Assembly: GCA_009731375.1 (NCBI GenBank)
Contig: BJOX01000158.1
Location: 678,321-699,223 of the forward strand
Reading direction: 5' to 3'
DNA from: Paulinella micropora
Taxonomy: Eukaryota > Cercozoa > Imbricatea > Euglyphida
DNA: 20,903 nt
Each line of letters starts with the position of its first letter. The stretch's first letter is position 1. A program made the position numbers and the translations under genes. Of this stretch, positions 13,156 through 20,903 are shown piece after piece. The notes beneath the pieces were generated by a model. The model made no database searches. It saw nothing but the letters and a program-made list of their open reading frames with translations, and had not been told where the DNA came from.

Positions 13156-13557
13156 CTAATTGCTCACGACCAAACAAACTTTTTCATCGAAAAGTCAGAT
13201 GGGTTTCAGCAGTGTCTGCAAGAGCTAAATGCAAAAGAAATTCGTTCAGATGATTATGAAGATTTTGCGAATGTTAAGGGATTCAGTGATTACGTTGATA
13301 GTATGAAGTTCATGGGGTCAGAAGAACCTGGTTGTCTTCAACCAGAATCTGCTACCCCCCATCCAGGTGATTTGAAAGCTATTGATCAGCGCTTATGCAA
13401 TCAAGGTGGTTATGGTGTGAAGGACATCACACATTTTGCGCTTTATCTCGCTCGAGAAGTCACTGCTATGGACAAGCAGCGTTCGAAACCGAAAAGGGCT
13501 CGCGATGAATTTTCGGAAGAGTCAGTAGGTCGTTCTCGAAAGGCTACGAAGAAATAA
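13156..13557 (+). pseudogene. Right part of the split gene of unknown function
   Basis: Open from the first base after the inverted repeat to a TAA at 13555-13557, about 133 codons with no start codon near the beginning. The protein opens LIAHDQTNFFIEKSDGF, has an acidic middle, and ends in a basic Lys/Arg-rich tail (RSKPKRARDEF ... RKATKK), which could be a nuclear localisation signal. The frame is in phase with the left part that ends at 1573, and no stop arises at the junction. I recognise no domain. The match could be chance (one in three for phase), but both parts being open exactly to the boundary makes a single split gene likely. Confidence 0.55.
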
Positions 13558-13732
13558 TGAAATACCTAAATTAAATGAATACATCATACTTTCTGTTTAT
13601 TTACAGTACTAGTGAAAGTCATTATTATTAAAGACTATAGTGTTAGTTTAAAATTAAGTGTCGTAAACTGCAAAGGGGCACCCTACGCCAACCCCGCGCT
13701 GCCGACCCCGCCTCGCAGCGCGACAGCGCGGC

Positions 13733-13750
13733 NNNNNNNNNNNNNNNNNN
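13733..13750. other. Assembly gap (18 N) followed by poly-C
   Basis: 18 undetermined bases followed by 16 C at 13751-13766. Sequence left and right of the gap need not be truly adjacent or correctly spaced, and any open frame across it (such as 13612-14001) is not meaningful. Confidence 0.95.
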
Positions 13751-14724
13751 CCCCCCCCCCCCCCCCTACTGCTTCAGGTACACACGCCCTGCGGGCCCAA
13801 ACCCCTCTCTATCTAAATCTATCACACGTCGGCTCTGCCGGACCCGAAATCTTTATTACTGCGGACATTCAATTCGGTTGCGAAGTATCCAACTTTGATT
13901 TCATCCTTTTCGTGAACAAAAGTGATATGACCGTGCTGAAGCCGTCGTTTGAAAGCTCAGGACAAAAAGAAGTTCCTTGTCCTTACCACAATCAGCAATG
14001 ACTTCAAACGCTTCGTTCGCAGCCGGTTCTGATCTTGAGGGCTTGTGTAGTGGCTCATTTGAAAGCTCTCATCAGGAGCATTCTAGCGCGCCATGACACA
14101 GGTTGTAGATGCACAGATTGACTGAGATCGAAGTGCTTGAAATCATTGATCGTTGTACTAGGCTTAAGAAATAGGAACTTCTCAGAGTTTTCCAACGGTA
14201 TGCTCTGCATCTTCGTATCTCAAATATTGATTGAGAAAAATGAATTCAAAGCCGGGCGATTCTACCACTCGAATGTCGCCAGTATCAATATTATTTTGAG
14301 TTGAACTTTATGCAACGCGAAGGGTTGAGGAGCAGGCAACTTGACGGTTGCAGTGATTTTTAGTTCCCGTTTCCTTATTGCTGATTTCGAGATTCGTATT
14401 TTAGATGATTAGATCTACCCTCTGACTTACCAACTACTGTAAACTGAAGTGTACTTTCATGTTATACTCTTTCGCTTCGTACTCACCCCTAGGAATAACA
14501 CAAAAAATTTTACACTAAACTTGACGACTTTTAATAATTGAAGAACGCTTGCTTTTGCCTGTCGTAGAGCTGAAAAGGAAGCATGTAAGTATCAGTGCGA
14601 GCATAAGTAAAAACAGGGGCGAACAAAGAGAGAAAACAGCAGACTACAGAGAGAAGTGGATGTGAAATAAGGAACGGGGAAAATCAGCCTCGGAGAGTTG
14701 AAGAAAAGATGTTGAACAGAAGAA

Positions 14725-14788
14725 GGGCGAAAAGAGGAAAGATATTATTGATCAAAGGGCGAAAAGAGGAAAGATATTAATAATCAAA
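14725..14788 (+). repeat. 32-bp tandem duplication
   Basis: GGGCGAAAAGAGGAAAGATA starts at 14725 and again at 14757; the two 32-base units differ at only a few positions. It lies in a purine-rich non-coding stretch. Confidence 0.85.
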
Positions 14789-15059
14789 GGGATCGAACAT
14801 AATGTCAGAGTTCATGCGTCAGAAAAAAGCCGCGGTGGCATAGTATTCAAATATAGAATACTTTAGCAAAATTCTTTAGGGCCGGCCGGCCACTGTTCAA
14901 TATTCAAACCCATCCGCAGCCTTATATAATTAAGAGGTCAGCGGTAAGTAGACGGAACTAGTGAAGTCGAGAACGAACAGAGCTAAAGTGAACTTTACTA
15001 ATCTGAAAACTGAACCGACACAGCCGTTTACCTGCTCAACACTTCACAACTGCTGACGT

Positions 15060-15355
15060 GTGTTGGCTCCATCATTCCAGACACAGCTAGACTGCTGGTT
15101 GCACGCGGTCGGCGAATACAGCATGCCACAAGGGATCTGAGGTCTTAAAGATGTTTCGTAGGACGGCAGACACTCCTGCCTTACTTCGCACCAGTGGTAT
15201 TAATACATAGCCCGGGCTTGCGCTGGTATGATCGCACGCTTGTTGTGGAGTCTCACATCTTGCAGACACTCCTGCGTCGCTTCGCACCAGTGGTAACCCG
15301 CGCTTGGGATAGTTTTCAGACATTCTTCCTCAGGATTGCTTGCCAGAACGCGGCG
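15060..15355 (-). pseudogene. Decayed extra copy of the Cys-rich repeat module
   Basis: Downstream of the stop of the Cys-rich gene the same modules continue in broken frames: GYHWCEATQECL, then CETPQQACDHTSASPGY in another frame, then YHWCEVRQECLPSYE after a roughly 10-nt insertion that creates a TAA, and lastly CGMLYSPTACNQQSSCVW, which matches the C-terminal module of the intact gene. So a repeat plus a C-terminal module was duplicated and then lost its frame, or the gene once extended further. Confidence 0.65.
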
Positions 15356-16451
15356 TCAACTAGATATGCATCGATTCGCTGCGGAGTTCCACGTGCAAGA
15401 CCATTGTTGATTGCAGGCACTTGGCGAATAAAACATCCCACGCGATGGTGCCTGATACGGTTGACATCTGTTTGTTCCGCTATTCCACTTGCAGTTAGGC
15501 TGTTGGCTGCAAGCATATGGCGAATACAGCATTCCACAAGTGGTGATCTGAGGATTTGGGCATGCTTGGTAAGACGGCAGACACTCGTGCGTCGCTTGGC
15601 ACCAGTGGTAACCCGTGCTTGCGCTTCTGCTCTCGCACACTTGCTGGGCAGTCTGGCATGTTTGGTAAGACTGCACACACTCCTGCGTTGATTCACACCA
15701 GTGGTAGCCCGTGCTCTCGCTTCTGCTCTCGCACACTTGCTGGGCAGTCTGGCATGTTTGGTAAGACGGCACACACTCCTGCGTTGATTCACACCAGTGG
15801 TAGCCCGTGCTTGCGCTTCTGCTCTCGCACACTTGCTGGGCTGTCTGACATGTTTGGTAAGACGGCACACACTCCAGCGTTGACTCACACCAATGGTACC
15901 CCGTGCCTGCGCTTCTGCTCTCCCAAATTTGCTGGGCTGTCTGGCATGTTTGGTAAGATGGAACACACTGCTGCGTTGATTCACACCAGTGGTAGCCCGT
16001 GCTTGCGCTTCTGCTCTCGCACAATTGCTGGACTGTCTGACATGTTTGGTGAGACGGCACACACTCCTGCGTCAATTGACACCAGTGGTAGCCCGTGCTT
16101 CCGCTTCTGCTCTCGCACACTTGCTGGGCTGTCTGGGTGCATGCTCGGTATAAAGGAAGACACTCCTGCGACGATTCACACCAGTAGTAGCCCGGAGTAC
16201 GCAGGCACTGCAGTTGGGCGTAATTGTAACTGCTTGACAGAACGCGGCGCCCACTACAAGAGCATATATATAAATATTCGATTCAGTTGGATCAGATCAT
16301 AGTCTTTCCTCACAGTTATGTGTATGTGTATGTGTGTGAACCTGTCTGCCACGACTCTGGTCATTTTCTGCAGTTGGTTCATCGCTGGTGAGCCGGCCTC
16401 AGAAGTGAATGAAGCGAAGATGAGAGTTGCTAGAGTAACCTGCAGCTGCAT
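15356..16451 (-). CDS. Secreted Cys-rich protein with seven 32-residue repeats
   Basis: Two exons, 16451-16342 and 16253-15356, with an 88-nt intron (donor GTTCAC, acceptor TTGTAG) and matching phase 2/1; predicted length 335 residues. The start MQLQVTLATLIFASFTSEA is a good signal peptide with a probable cut after SEA. Exon 2 encodes seven tandem repeats of the type GYHWCESTQECVPSYQTC followed by QTAQQVCESRSAS, then two related C-terminal modules of the type CGMLYSPYACSQQPNCKW. Cys spacing is constant, so disulphide-bonded extracellular modules are likely. In the third repeat one Cys is replaced by Trp (IWESRS). GYxWC modules are found in secreted proteins of several groups, but I cannot assign a ligand. 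It could be a matrix, adhesive or surface protein. Confidence 0.75.
15560..16200 (-). repeat. 96-bp tandem repeats within the Cys-rich gene
   Basis: On the plus strand the unit contains CACACCAGTGGTAGCCCGTG, repeating every 96 bases between about 15600 and 16190. Central units are nearly identical at DNA level, the outer ones more diverged, which is the usual pattern of unequal exchange. The plus-strand open frame through it (15556-16302) is a shadow. Confidence 0.85.
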
Positions 16452-17094
16452 TGAAGACTTGTGTTATTCGTTTGTAGACTTTGTAGTTGTGAATATCCTG
16501 TAACCGCATACCATCATCTCCTTCATCTCCATAAGCAACGCGTACGCCCTTCTCCATTGGAGAGATGGCGAAATGGAATGGGATAGGATGGCCGGCCCAA
16601 AGCCTTGATTGCGTAGAAAGAAACCAAAGGCAACAGCCCGCCTAGGCAAAGTGGTATCCACATGTCAACCTGCAGTCTTCTTGTTGTGCCTATTATTATT
16701 AATTAGGAATATTAGTAGTAGTATAGGGTGCCACTTGGTCACAAATTTTCAAGACATACCCCACCCCACCACAGAGACACACACCGGCCGGCCCACCGGG
16801 ACAAAATGGCAACGGATATTAAATAGTGGAAACGGACAATAAAATGATACACATAGCCTTTCTCAACATTGAACACAGTCACAGCTGTCAATTTGCGAAA
16901 AAAGAAATATATCGGGTTTTGCGAATTTTCTCTACTTTTTTGTTAAAGTTTCTGTTAGATAGAAAAATGAAATAGAATTCGTCAGCCAATACTTCAACCA
17001 TATGATTATACCAAAATCGTCTAATCATATAAGCGTTTTTGCTTCTGTTTTTCTGTTTTTGCGAACAATAAAGCTTATTTATACCCCTCATATA
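16452..17094. other. Non-coding transition to AT-rich DNA
   Basis: No supported gene. The first part should contain the promoter of the Cys-rich gene (minus strand). From about 16880 base composition shifts to AT-rich, continuing to about 20.7 kb, so the border of the virus-like block is probably near here. AAAGCTTATTTATACC just before the ATG at 17095 may include a promoter element for the small ORFs. Confidence 0.5.
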
Positions 17095-17340
17095 ATGTCA
17101 TTAAATCTCATACCAAACAATGTAAAAGATAAATATATTTGGAAAGAACAGTTTAAAGAAAGTAGTTATAGCTTAAATAAACTAAATGAATTGAAAATAA
17201 AGGCAGATAAAGAGATTGAAAAAGACGAAGCGATAATTGAGAATATGAAGAAAGAGTTGATGAATAAGGAGAGGCGAGATGCATTGAAAGAGACGATAGA
17301 TGAAAGAGAGAAGGAGAGAGACGAGATAGAAGAAGACTGA
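17095..17340 (+). CDS. Small charged coiled-coil protein of the virus-like block
   Basis: 81 residues from ATG 17095 to TGA 17338-17340. Very rich in Lys, Glu and Asp, with a predicted continuous helix (many heptad-like E/K/L positions, for example LNELKIKADKEIEKDE). AT-rich codon use matches the neighbouring integrase. I recognise no family. The stop is followed without spacer by the ATG of the next gene. Confidence 0.55.
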   Translation: MSLNLIPNNVKDKYIWKEQFKESSYSLNKLNELKIKADKEIEKDEAIIENMKKELMNKERRDALKETIDEREKERDEIEED

Positions 17341-17577
17341 ATGGAGGATAGACGAAATAAGTTGAAGAAAAGAAAGATTGAGAGTGAAATAAGATTGATG
17401 AAGCATTGGAAGAAGCAGAATAGAGGAATGATAGTGGCAGAGGAGCTTGTTAAGATGGAAAAAATGATTGAAAAAGGAACGACATTTACAGAAGCATGTA
17501 TGATGATGAAAAGATTAGATGAAATAGGGATAGACGTAGGGGAAGGTAATAGAAATATGAATAAAGCGTATAGATAA
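17341..17577 (+). CDS. Small basic helical protein of the virus-like block
   Basis: 78 residues; the ATG directly follows the TGA of the upstream gene (TGAATG), which suggests co-transcription or coupled reading, or a frame break of one longer protein. The product is Lys/Arg/Met-rich and helical with ELVKMEKMIEKGTTFTEAC. A weakly similar stretch (LAKDMIDGRDCGATLAEA) occurs in the protein at 19360-19893, possibly a shared small motif. Function unknown. Confidence 0.5.
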   Translation: MEDRRNKLKKRKIESEIRLMKHWKKQNRGMIVAEELVKMEKMIEKGTTFTEACMMMKRLDEIGIDVGEGNRNMNKAYR

Positions 17578-17666
17578 TTGATTTTATATAAGTCCTGGGC
17601 ACGACATTAAACTACCCCTACATATACATACATAGTTTGTCCCTGTGTATGTATGTGTAGGTCGCA

Positions 17667-18090
17667 ATGCCTCCCAAGGAAAAGAAGCAAGAAGACCCTG
17701 CAGTCAAAGTAATTTCTTTTTCTAATTTTTGTTTGCGTTTGTGATTGTTTAGGATGCTGAAAAGGCTGTGGAAAAGCTCACCATTGGTTCGCCTGGCGGT
17801 GGCACAGGAAAATACAAAGCTTCCGTTAAAGGGCCGTTGTTTCTTGAAGAAAAGAATGGTGTTTTTCATCTTCATTCAAGCAACAAGGATGGAAAATGTC
17901 AATCAGTCACTATGCACGGTTCCGCATCGTAAAAAAAAAAAATGTTGTAGGCCAACACATGTGGGTTGTTATAAAAAGAAAGGCAGATAAACCAAAGTTT
18001 GTTTGCCCTTTTTTGTACGATGTGCACGTAAAGTGCAAGGATGATGAGGCAAGTGTTGATCGCATCGTTTCAACTGAGTTTGTTGGATAA
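17667..18090 (+). pseudogene. Small two-exon gene of unknown function with one frame break
   Basis: Exon 1, 17667-17708 (MPPKEKKQEDPAVK), and exon 2 from 17753 are separated by a 44-nt intron (GTAATT ... TTTAG), phase 0. Exon 2 reads DAEKAVEKLTIGSPGGGTGK and on to about 17895, where the frame must move by one base (within GGAAAATG) to continue as SISHYARFRIVKKKN and on to a TAA at 18088-18090; total about 125 residues. Without the shift the frame stops soon after, before a run of 12 A. The protein looks compact and beta-rich but I know no family. Its GC content and intron are unlike the neighbouring virus-like ORFs, so it may be a host gene or a captured one. Confidence 0.5.
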
Positions 18091-18188
18091 ATATTGTATC
18101 GTCTCTTTTTATTACTGTAATTTTACTTCTATTGAATTGACTTAGCTTCCGGCGTTAAATTACATCTATCAATGTAGTCGATAATAAC

Positions 18189-19223
18189 TTATAAATCAAG
18201 TATTTCTTTTTTCTTTCTAATCCGGTCACTACTACGGATATTTTCCGGTTTTATATCTAATGACTTTAATAAGTGACTAGTCTTCTTTTCTTTAGTTGCT
18301 TCCCTTACTTTGTCAGCTAGTTGAGGTTTAACTTCTTCATCAGAACGTTCGTTCATTTTGGACTTTAATAATTGTTGAGGGCTAATTAGTTCGTTTTCAC
18401 CGAGTATCAACTTAAAACCTTTCCGGCCTTTTACTGTATATACTTTCTTTGAAAACTGAACATCACCTTTACTAAAAACAGTTCTTTCTAGGTCTTTTCT
18501 TACTGTTGAGCCCTTAGGAAATTTATTAATAAGACCAGCTCTATATATTTCTTGATCGTTTTTCTTTTTGCCCTCATAGACTTCCATAGGTGTGGCTTTT
18601 ATTGTATTATGGTATGTATTATTATAATTATCAACAATTTCATAAATGTAAGGAACCCAAATGAAATTATCATTAACTTCCCACATAAAATTTAAATCGT
18701 TCCTTATTGTTCTAATAAATCTATCTACTATGCCCATAGTTCGGTGGTCGCCAACTTCGTTCGTTGTGTGTTGAATTCCGCTGTCTTTAAAGTATTCAGC
18801 AACTTGTCCTTTATATTCACTGCCGTTGTCGGACGTAATTCTTTTAGGTTTAGGCATTTTCTTTAATGCTTCTAATACTTCACTAGTTCTTTTATTTTTG
18901 ATCGGTTCAATCCAACCACGACGTGAATAAACATCAATCATTACTAATCCAAAATTGTAGTTTTTGTTTCCTTTCTTAGTAGCTATTTTAGACATATCCA
19001 TAAGGTCAATAAACACTTGGCTTAATGGTTCAGGCTCAGGGGATAGTATAGTATTCCATTTTTTAGGGTTCTTAGATTGATGATGTATTTCAGAAGCCTC
19101 TTCAATTTTCTGTTTTTCAAGTTCTTCTTCATCTAGCGGAGACTCCGCCTCCGCACCTCCAGTCTCAGTATTTTGTGTATTTCCTGTATCGCCTACAGCG
19201 ATAGCTGTATGCTTATGGTCCAT
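18189..19223 (-). CDS. Retroviral-type (rve) integrase of a Polinton-like or virophage-like element
   Basis: 344 residues. Integrase core with FIDLMDM (Asp73 or Asp76), GLVMIDVYSRRGWIEPIKNK, ITSDNGSEY (Asp132) and MGIVDRFIRTIR (Asp167 at the place of the usual Glu, 34 residues between the last two acids). Then YNNTYHNTIKATPMEV, the usual end of the core, and a C-terminal small beta domain (KGDVQFSKKVYTVKGRKG ... LISPQQLLK) like that of Polinton integrases. No N-terminal HHCC zinc motif is seen. It would cut and join element ends into host DNA in the nucleus. A TATATA sequence lies about 45 bases upstream of the ATG. The frame is intact. Confidence 0.88.
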   Translation of the reverse strand: MDHKHTAIAVGDTGNTQNTETGGAEAESPLDEEELEKQKIEEASEIHHQSKNPKKWNTILSPEPEPLSQVFIDLMDMSKIATKKGNKNYNFGLVMIDVYSRRGWIEPIKNKRTSEVLEALKKMPKPKRITSDNGSEYKGQVAEYFKDSGIQHTTNEVGDHRTMGIVDRFIRTIRNDLNFMWEVNDNFIWVPYIYEIVDNYNNTYHNTIKATPMEVYEGKKKNDQEIYRAGLINKFPKGSTVRKDLERTVFSKGDVQFSKKVYTVKGRKGFKLILGENELISPQQLLKSKMNERSDEEVKPQLADKVREATKEKKTSHLLKSLDIKPENIRSSDRIRKKKEILDL

Positions 19224-19337
19224 TGCTATATGCGACTAAAATAGGAAGGTAGTTTATCACAATATATAAAAGAGTAAATAATAAGTCGCGCATAAAGTTA
19301 TATATTGAAACTTTTAGAAAATCTTTCAGCAAAAGGT

Positions 19338-19365
19338 TTTTGAAACTTTTTCAAAAGTTTCAAAA
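19338..19365. terminator. Perfect 13-bp AT-rich hairpin over a stop codon
   Basis: TTTTGAAACTTTT (19338-19350), two bases, then its exact complement AAAAGTTTCAAAA (19353-19365). It overlaps the TGA (19362-19360) of the minus-strand gene ending here. In Mimivirus-type viruses, transcripts end and are polyadenylated at such AT-rich palindromes (the hairpin rule), so it is a candidate 3'-end signal; that role is inference. Confidence 0.55.
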
Positions 19366-19893
19366 CTTTAAAAATATCTTTGAAACATCATTGTTTTCTT
19401 TTTTTGACTTCTCTGGTTGTCCCGCATAAACATTGACATTAACACGACCAGTCTTCTTCCCTCCTTTCTTAGGCTGTTCTTCTTCCTCAGAACTTTCGCT
19501 GTCCTCGCTCTCTTCTTCCACTTTCTTTTTTACCACTTTCTTCGCCTTCTTCTGTTTGGTTTTAAGTTTCATACCCGCAACCCGTCGCGCAACGATATCA
19601 ACAAAGTCGTGTTCAACCTCTTCATCACTTTCACTGCTCTCCTCAATCGGTTCGCCATACGCTTCTGCGAGAGTAGCTCCGCAGTCTCTACCATCAATCA
19701 TATCTTTCGCCAACTGCTTCTTAGTAATGTGGTCCATCTTTTCGTCATCAGTCATTTCTTTTACATTCTTAGCCTCTTCCTCCGCAAGTAATTCCTTAGC
19801 CCTCTCAATCTTTCTCTGCCTCGCATACTGTTTCTTTATTACAGTCGCTTTTTCAAGGTTCTTTATGGCAATCTCTCTATTACCTCTCGGCAT
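19360..19893 (-). CDS. Small protein with basic helix and acidic Ser tracts, virus-like block
   Basis: 177 residues from ATG 19893 (MPRGNREIAIKN); the frame is open further upstream, but this ATG fits the divergent layout. The N-terminal part is a basic helix (KKQYARQRKIERAKELL), followed by an acidic tract ESSESDEE, then Lys-rich KKAKKVVKKK and a second acidic Ser tract. Probably a nucleic-acid-associated or virion core protein, by composition only. It is divergent from the fibre gene, with 71 bases between the two starts. The stop codon lies in the hairpin. No family recognised. Confidence 0.55.
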   Translation of the reverse strand: MPRGNREIAIKNLEKATVIKKQYARQRKIERAKELLAEEEAKNVKEMTDDEKMDHITKKQLAKDMIDGRDCGATLAEAYGEPIEESSESDEEVEHDFVDIVARRVAGMKLKTKQKKAKKVVKKKVEEESEDSESSEEEEQPKKGGKKTGRVNVNVYAGQPEKSKKENNDVSKIFLKF

Positions 19894-19964
19894 AGTTTGT
19901 TTCGGTTGTATATCTAACCAAAAATAATTTTTATTCGGCTTAATTATTATCCAAATTATATACA
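19894..19964. promoter_or_regulatory. Short divergent promoter region
   Basis: 71 AT-rich bases separate two oppositely directed starts (19893 minus, 19965 plus). It contains TTATATACA directly before the plus-strand ATG and TATATCTAACC on the minus-strand side. Any promoter for either gene would have to lie here. Confidence 0.4.
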
Positions 19965-20705
19965 ATGGGTAGCCAATATAAATTGCTCTTAGGCCTTAAT
20001 GAGTTGGCTGTTGATAGTCTAGATATAAAAAATTTAGACTTAACAAATACTAATATTATCGGCTTAAATATAGACAGAGTGCCAGAAGATGCTGACCCCG
20101 TAAATCTTTATTACACTGACGGTCGATTCGATGCGAGATTATCTACCAAATCAACATCAGACATCAAAGAAGGAAGCAGTTTGTACTACACAGAGCAACG
20201 AGTTAGGGACAACGACGAGGTTAAAGCCTCAACTCAACACCGCTCGAATACATCCAATCCGCACCAAACCAGCCTTTATAATCTGATAGACACAAACATA
20301 TCCGCACCAGTGGTCGGTCAATACTTAACATACAACGATGTAGACGGCAAATGGAGGAATACATCACTTGGGTCAATTGACACACTCTCTGATGTAGTCA
20401 TTACAGCACCAGTGGCGATGAATAGTTATCTAACATATAACTCAATAAACTGGGTAAATAAAACATTTCCGATAAATGTGGATGAATTCGGCAATATTAG
20501 TATGGAAAGGAAGAATATAACAGGAGTTAATTTACTAAATACCAAAGATGTTGATGAATGGATATTTGAGCATCAAGATAATAATGATAAAGTTTCAGCG
20601 AGTGGAAATATAGATAGAACTAAACATTCGACAATCTTGGGGGTATCCCTTTTTCCGAAATTTTCCATGAAGTATATGGACTTTTTTGAAAACGTGTGGA
20701 AATGA
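19965..20705 (+). CDS. Tail-fibre-like virion protein, 3' end probably replaced
   Basis: 246 residues. Hallmarks of phage-type fibre proteins: NLYYTDGRF (about 47-55) and SLYYTEQRV (72-80), a repeated unit common in fibres; NPHQTSL (98-104), like the NPH-G/x-T units of trimeric fibres; and the pairs VGQYLTYN (117-124) / LSDVVITAP (141-149) / SYLTYNSINW (154-163). Such proteins trimerise and make the attachment fibre. From about residue 222 onward (after DRTKHSTILG) the sequence loses fibre character and ends shortly after, so the C-terminal receptor-binding part seems missing, through a frame break or an insertion. The start ATG directly follows a TATATACA sequence. Confidence 0.72.
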   Translation: MGSQYKLLLGLNELAVDSLDIKNLDLTNTNIIGLNIDRVPEDADPVNLYYTDGRFDARLSTKSTSDIKEGSSLYYTEQRVRDNDEVKASTQHRSNTSNPHQTSLYNLIDTNISAPVVGQYLTYNDVDGKWRNTSLGSIDTLSDVVITAPVAMNSYLTYNSINWVNKTFPINVDEFGNISMERKNITGVNLLNTKDVDEWIFEHQDNNDKVSASGNIDRTKHSTILGVSLFPKFSMKYMDFFENVWK

Positions 20706-20903
20706 AAGGAAATGAATTCCCTGATTGCAGAACATATAAAAATAATATTAAAATATGTTTTTATTAATTGTAATACACTTTAACTTCATCTTCAGAGGTG
20801 GGCAGGAACCGGTCCGACACGGTAATTTTTCTACTTTTTCGTAGTCCCGGCTACCATGAATCTATGATGATAACAATGCCGAACATGCAGAATTTGCTTT
20901 TAC
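20706..20903. other. End of window, no gene seen
   Basis: About 200 bases without a supported gene: first AT-rich, then more GC-balanced from about 20795 (GAGGTGGGCAGGAACCGG). The change of composition suggests another element or the end of the virus-like block, but the window ends before it can be identified. Confidence 0.45.

Larger units (their letters stand above)
13558..15059. other. 1.5 kb without a supported gene, includes a scaffold gap
   Basis: No convincing coding region on either strand. A GC-rich patch precedes the gap at 13733-13750 and a run of 16 C follows it. Further on are a 32-bp tandem repeat (14725-14788), a small palindrome AGTATTC / GAATACT (14842-14862), GGCCGGCCGGCC (about 14881) and a TATATAA at 14923-14929. 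The TATATAA could be a core promoter, but no gene follows on the plus strand. Confidence 0.6.
17095..20705. mobile_element. Fragment of an integrated small DNA virus (Polinton-like / virophage-like)
   Basis: AT-rich, tightly packed short genes on both strands, with a retroviral-type integrase (18189-19223) and a tail-fibre-like protein (19965-20705). Among integrated eukaryotic elements this pairing fits Polintons/Mavericks, Polinton-like viruses or virophages. Hallmark genes (major capsid, penton, FtsK/HerA-type ATPase, Ulp1-like protease, polymerase) are not in the window, so it is a partial view or a remnant. Both outer limits are uncertain; no terminal repeat pair was seen. Confidence 0.6.

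Noticed and set aside
13612-14001. ORF of 129 codons on the plus strand
   Set aside because: It crosses the N gap and the poly-C run and has no protein character.
15556-16302. Plus-strand frame of 248 codons with repeats
   Set aside because: Antisense shadow of the 96-bp repeats of the secreted protein, which has a signal peptide, spliced phase and Cys pattern.
14875-16800. GGCCGGCC-type palindromes at about 14881, 16586 and 16784 as a regulatory set
   Set aside because: Short, GC-palindromic and without a consistent relation to genes; could be chance.
17095-20705. LTR retrotransposon as source of the integrase
   Set aside because: No reverse transcriptase, protease or gag nearby, no LTRs, and the neighbouring genes include a phage-type fibre.

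Overview
The window is eukaryotic genomic DNA. The evidence is multi-exon genes with matching-phase GT-AG introns (44 to about 610 nt), long microsatellites, a scaffold gap (18 N at 13733-13750) and no operon-like layout in the first 17 kb. TAA, TAG and TGA all end frames, so the standard code fits. I cannot name the species; an alga, another protist or a lower invertebrate would all fit. Several genes carry single-base frame breaks, which may be decay or assembly errors near homopolymers.

Three blocks are visible. (1) Positions 1574-13155 are bounded by diverged terminal inverted repeats (45 of the first 50 bases identical) and look like one 11.6-kb mobile element of a type I do not recognise. 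It carries two divergent genes. On the minus strand (about 6948 to 2856) is a protein with a chromodomain-like segment, Pro/Lys repeats, a long poly-Ser tract and two ZZ-type zinc fingers, interrupted by frame changes and in-frame stops. On the plus strand (7956-12056) is a nine-exon gene of about 900 codons with a conserved-looking hydrophobic core of unknown family, a Cys/His cluster, a SAP-like motif and a basic/acidic tail. The right end has a 352-bp tandem repeat, and the left end has a series of hairpins. The element splits a reading frame: the frame open up to 1573 resumes in the same phase at 13156.

(2) After 400 bp of right flank and a largely empty stretch with the gap, the minus strand at 16451-15356 encodes a two-exon secreted Cys-rich protein with seven tandem 32-residue repeats. 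A decayed copy of the same module lies just downstream of its stop.

(3) From about 16.9 kb the DNA becomes AT-rich and compact: two abutting small ORFs, a retroviral-type integrase, a small acidic/basic protein and a tail-fibre-like protein. A 13-bp perfect AT-rich hairpin overlaps one stop codon. This looks like part of an integrated Polinton-like, virophage-like or related small DNA virus. Capsid, packaging ATPase, protease and polymerase genes are not in the window. One intron-containing, GC-richer small gene sits inside this block.

No rRNA, tRNA or CRISPR was found.
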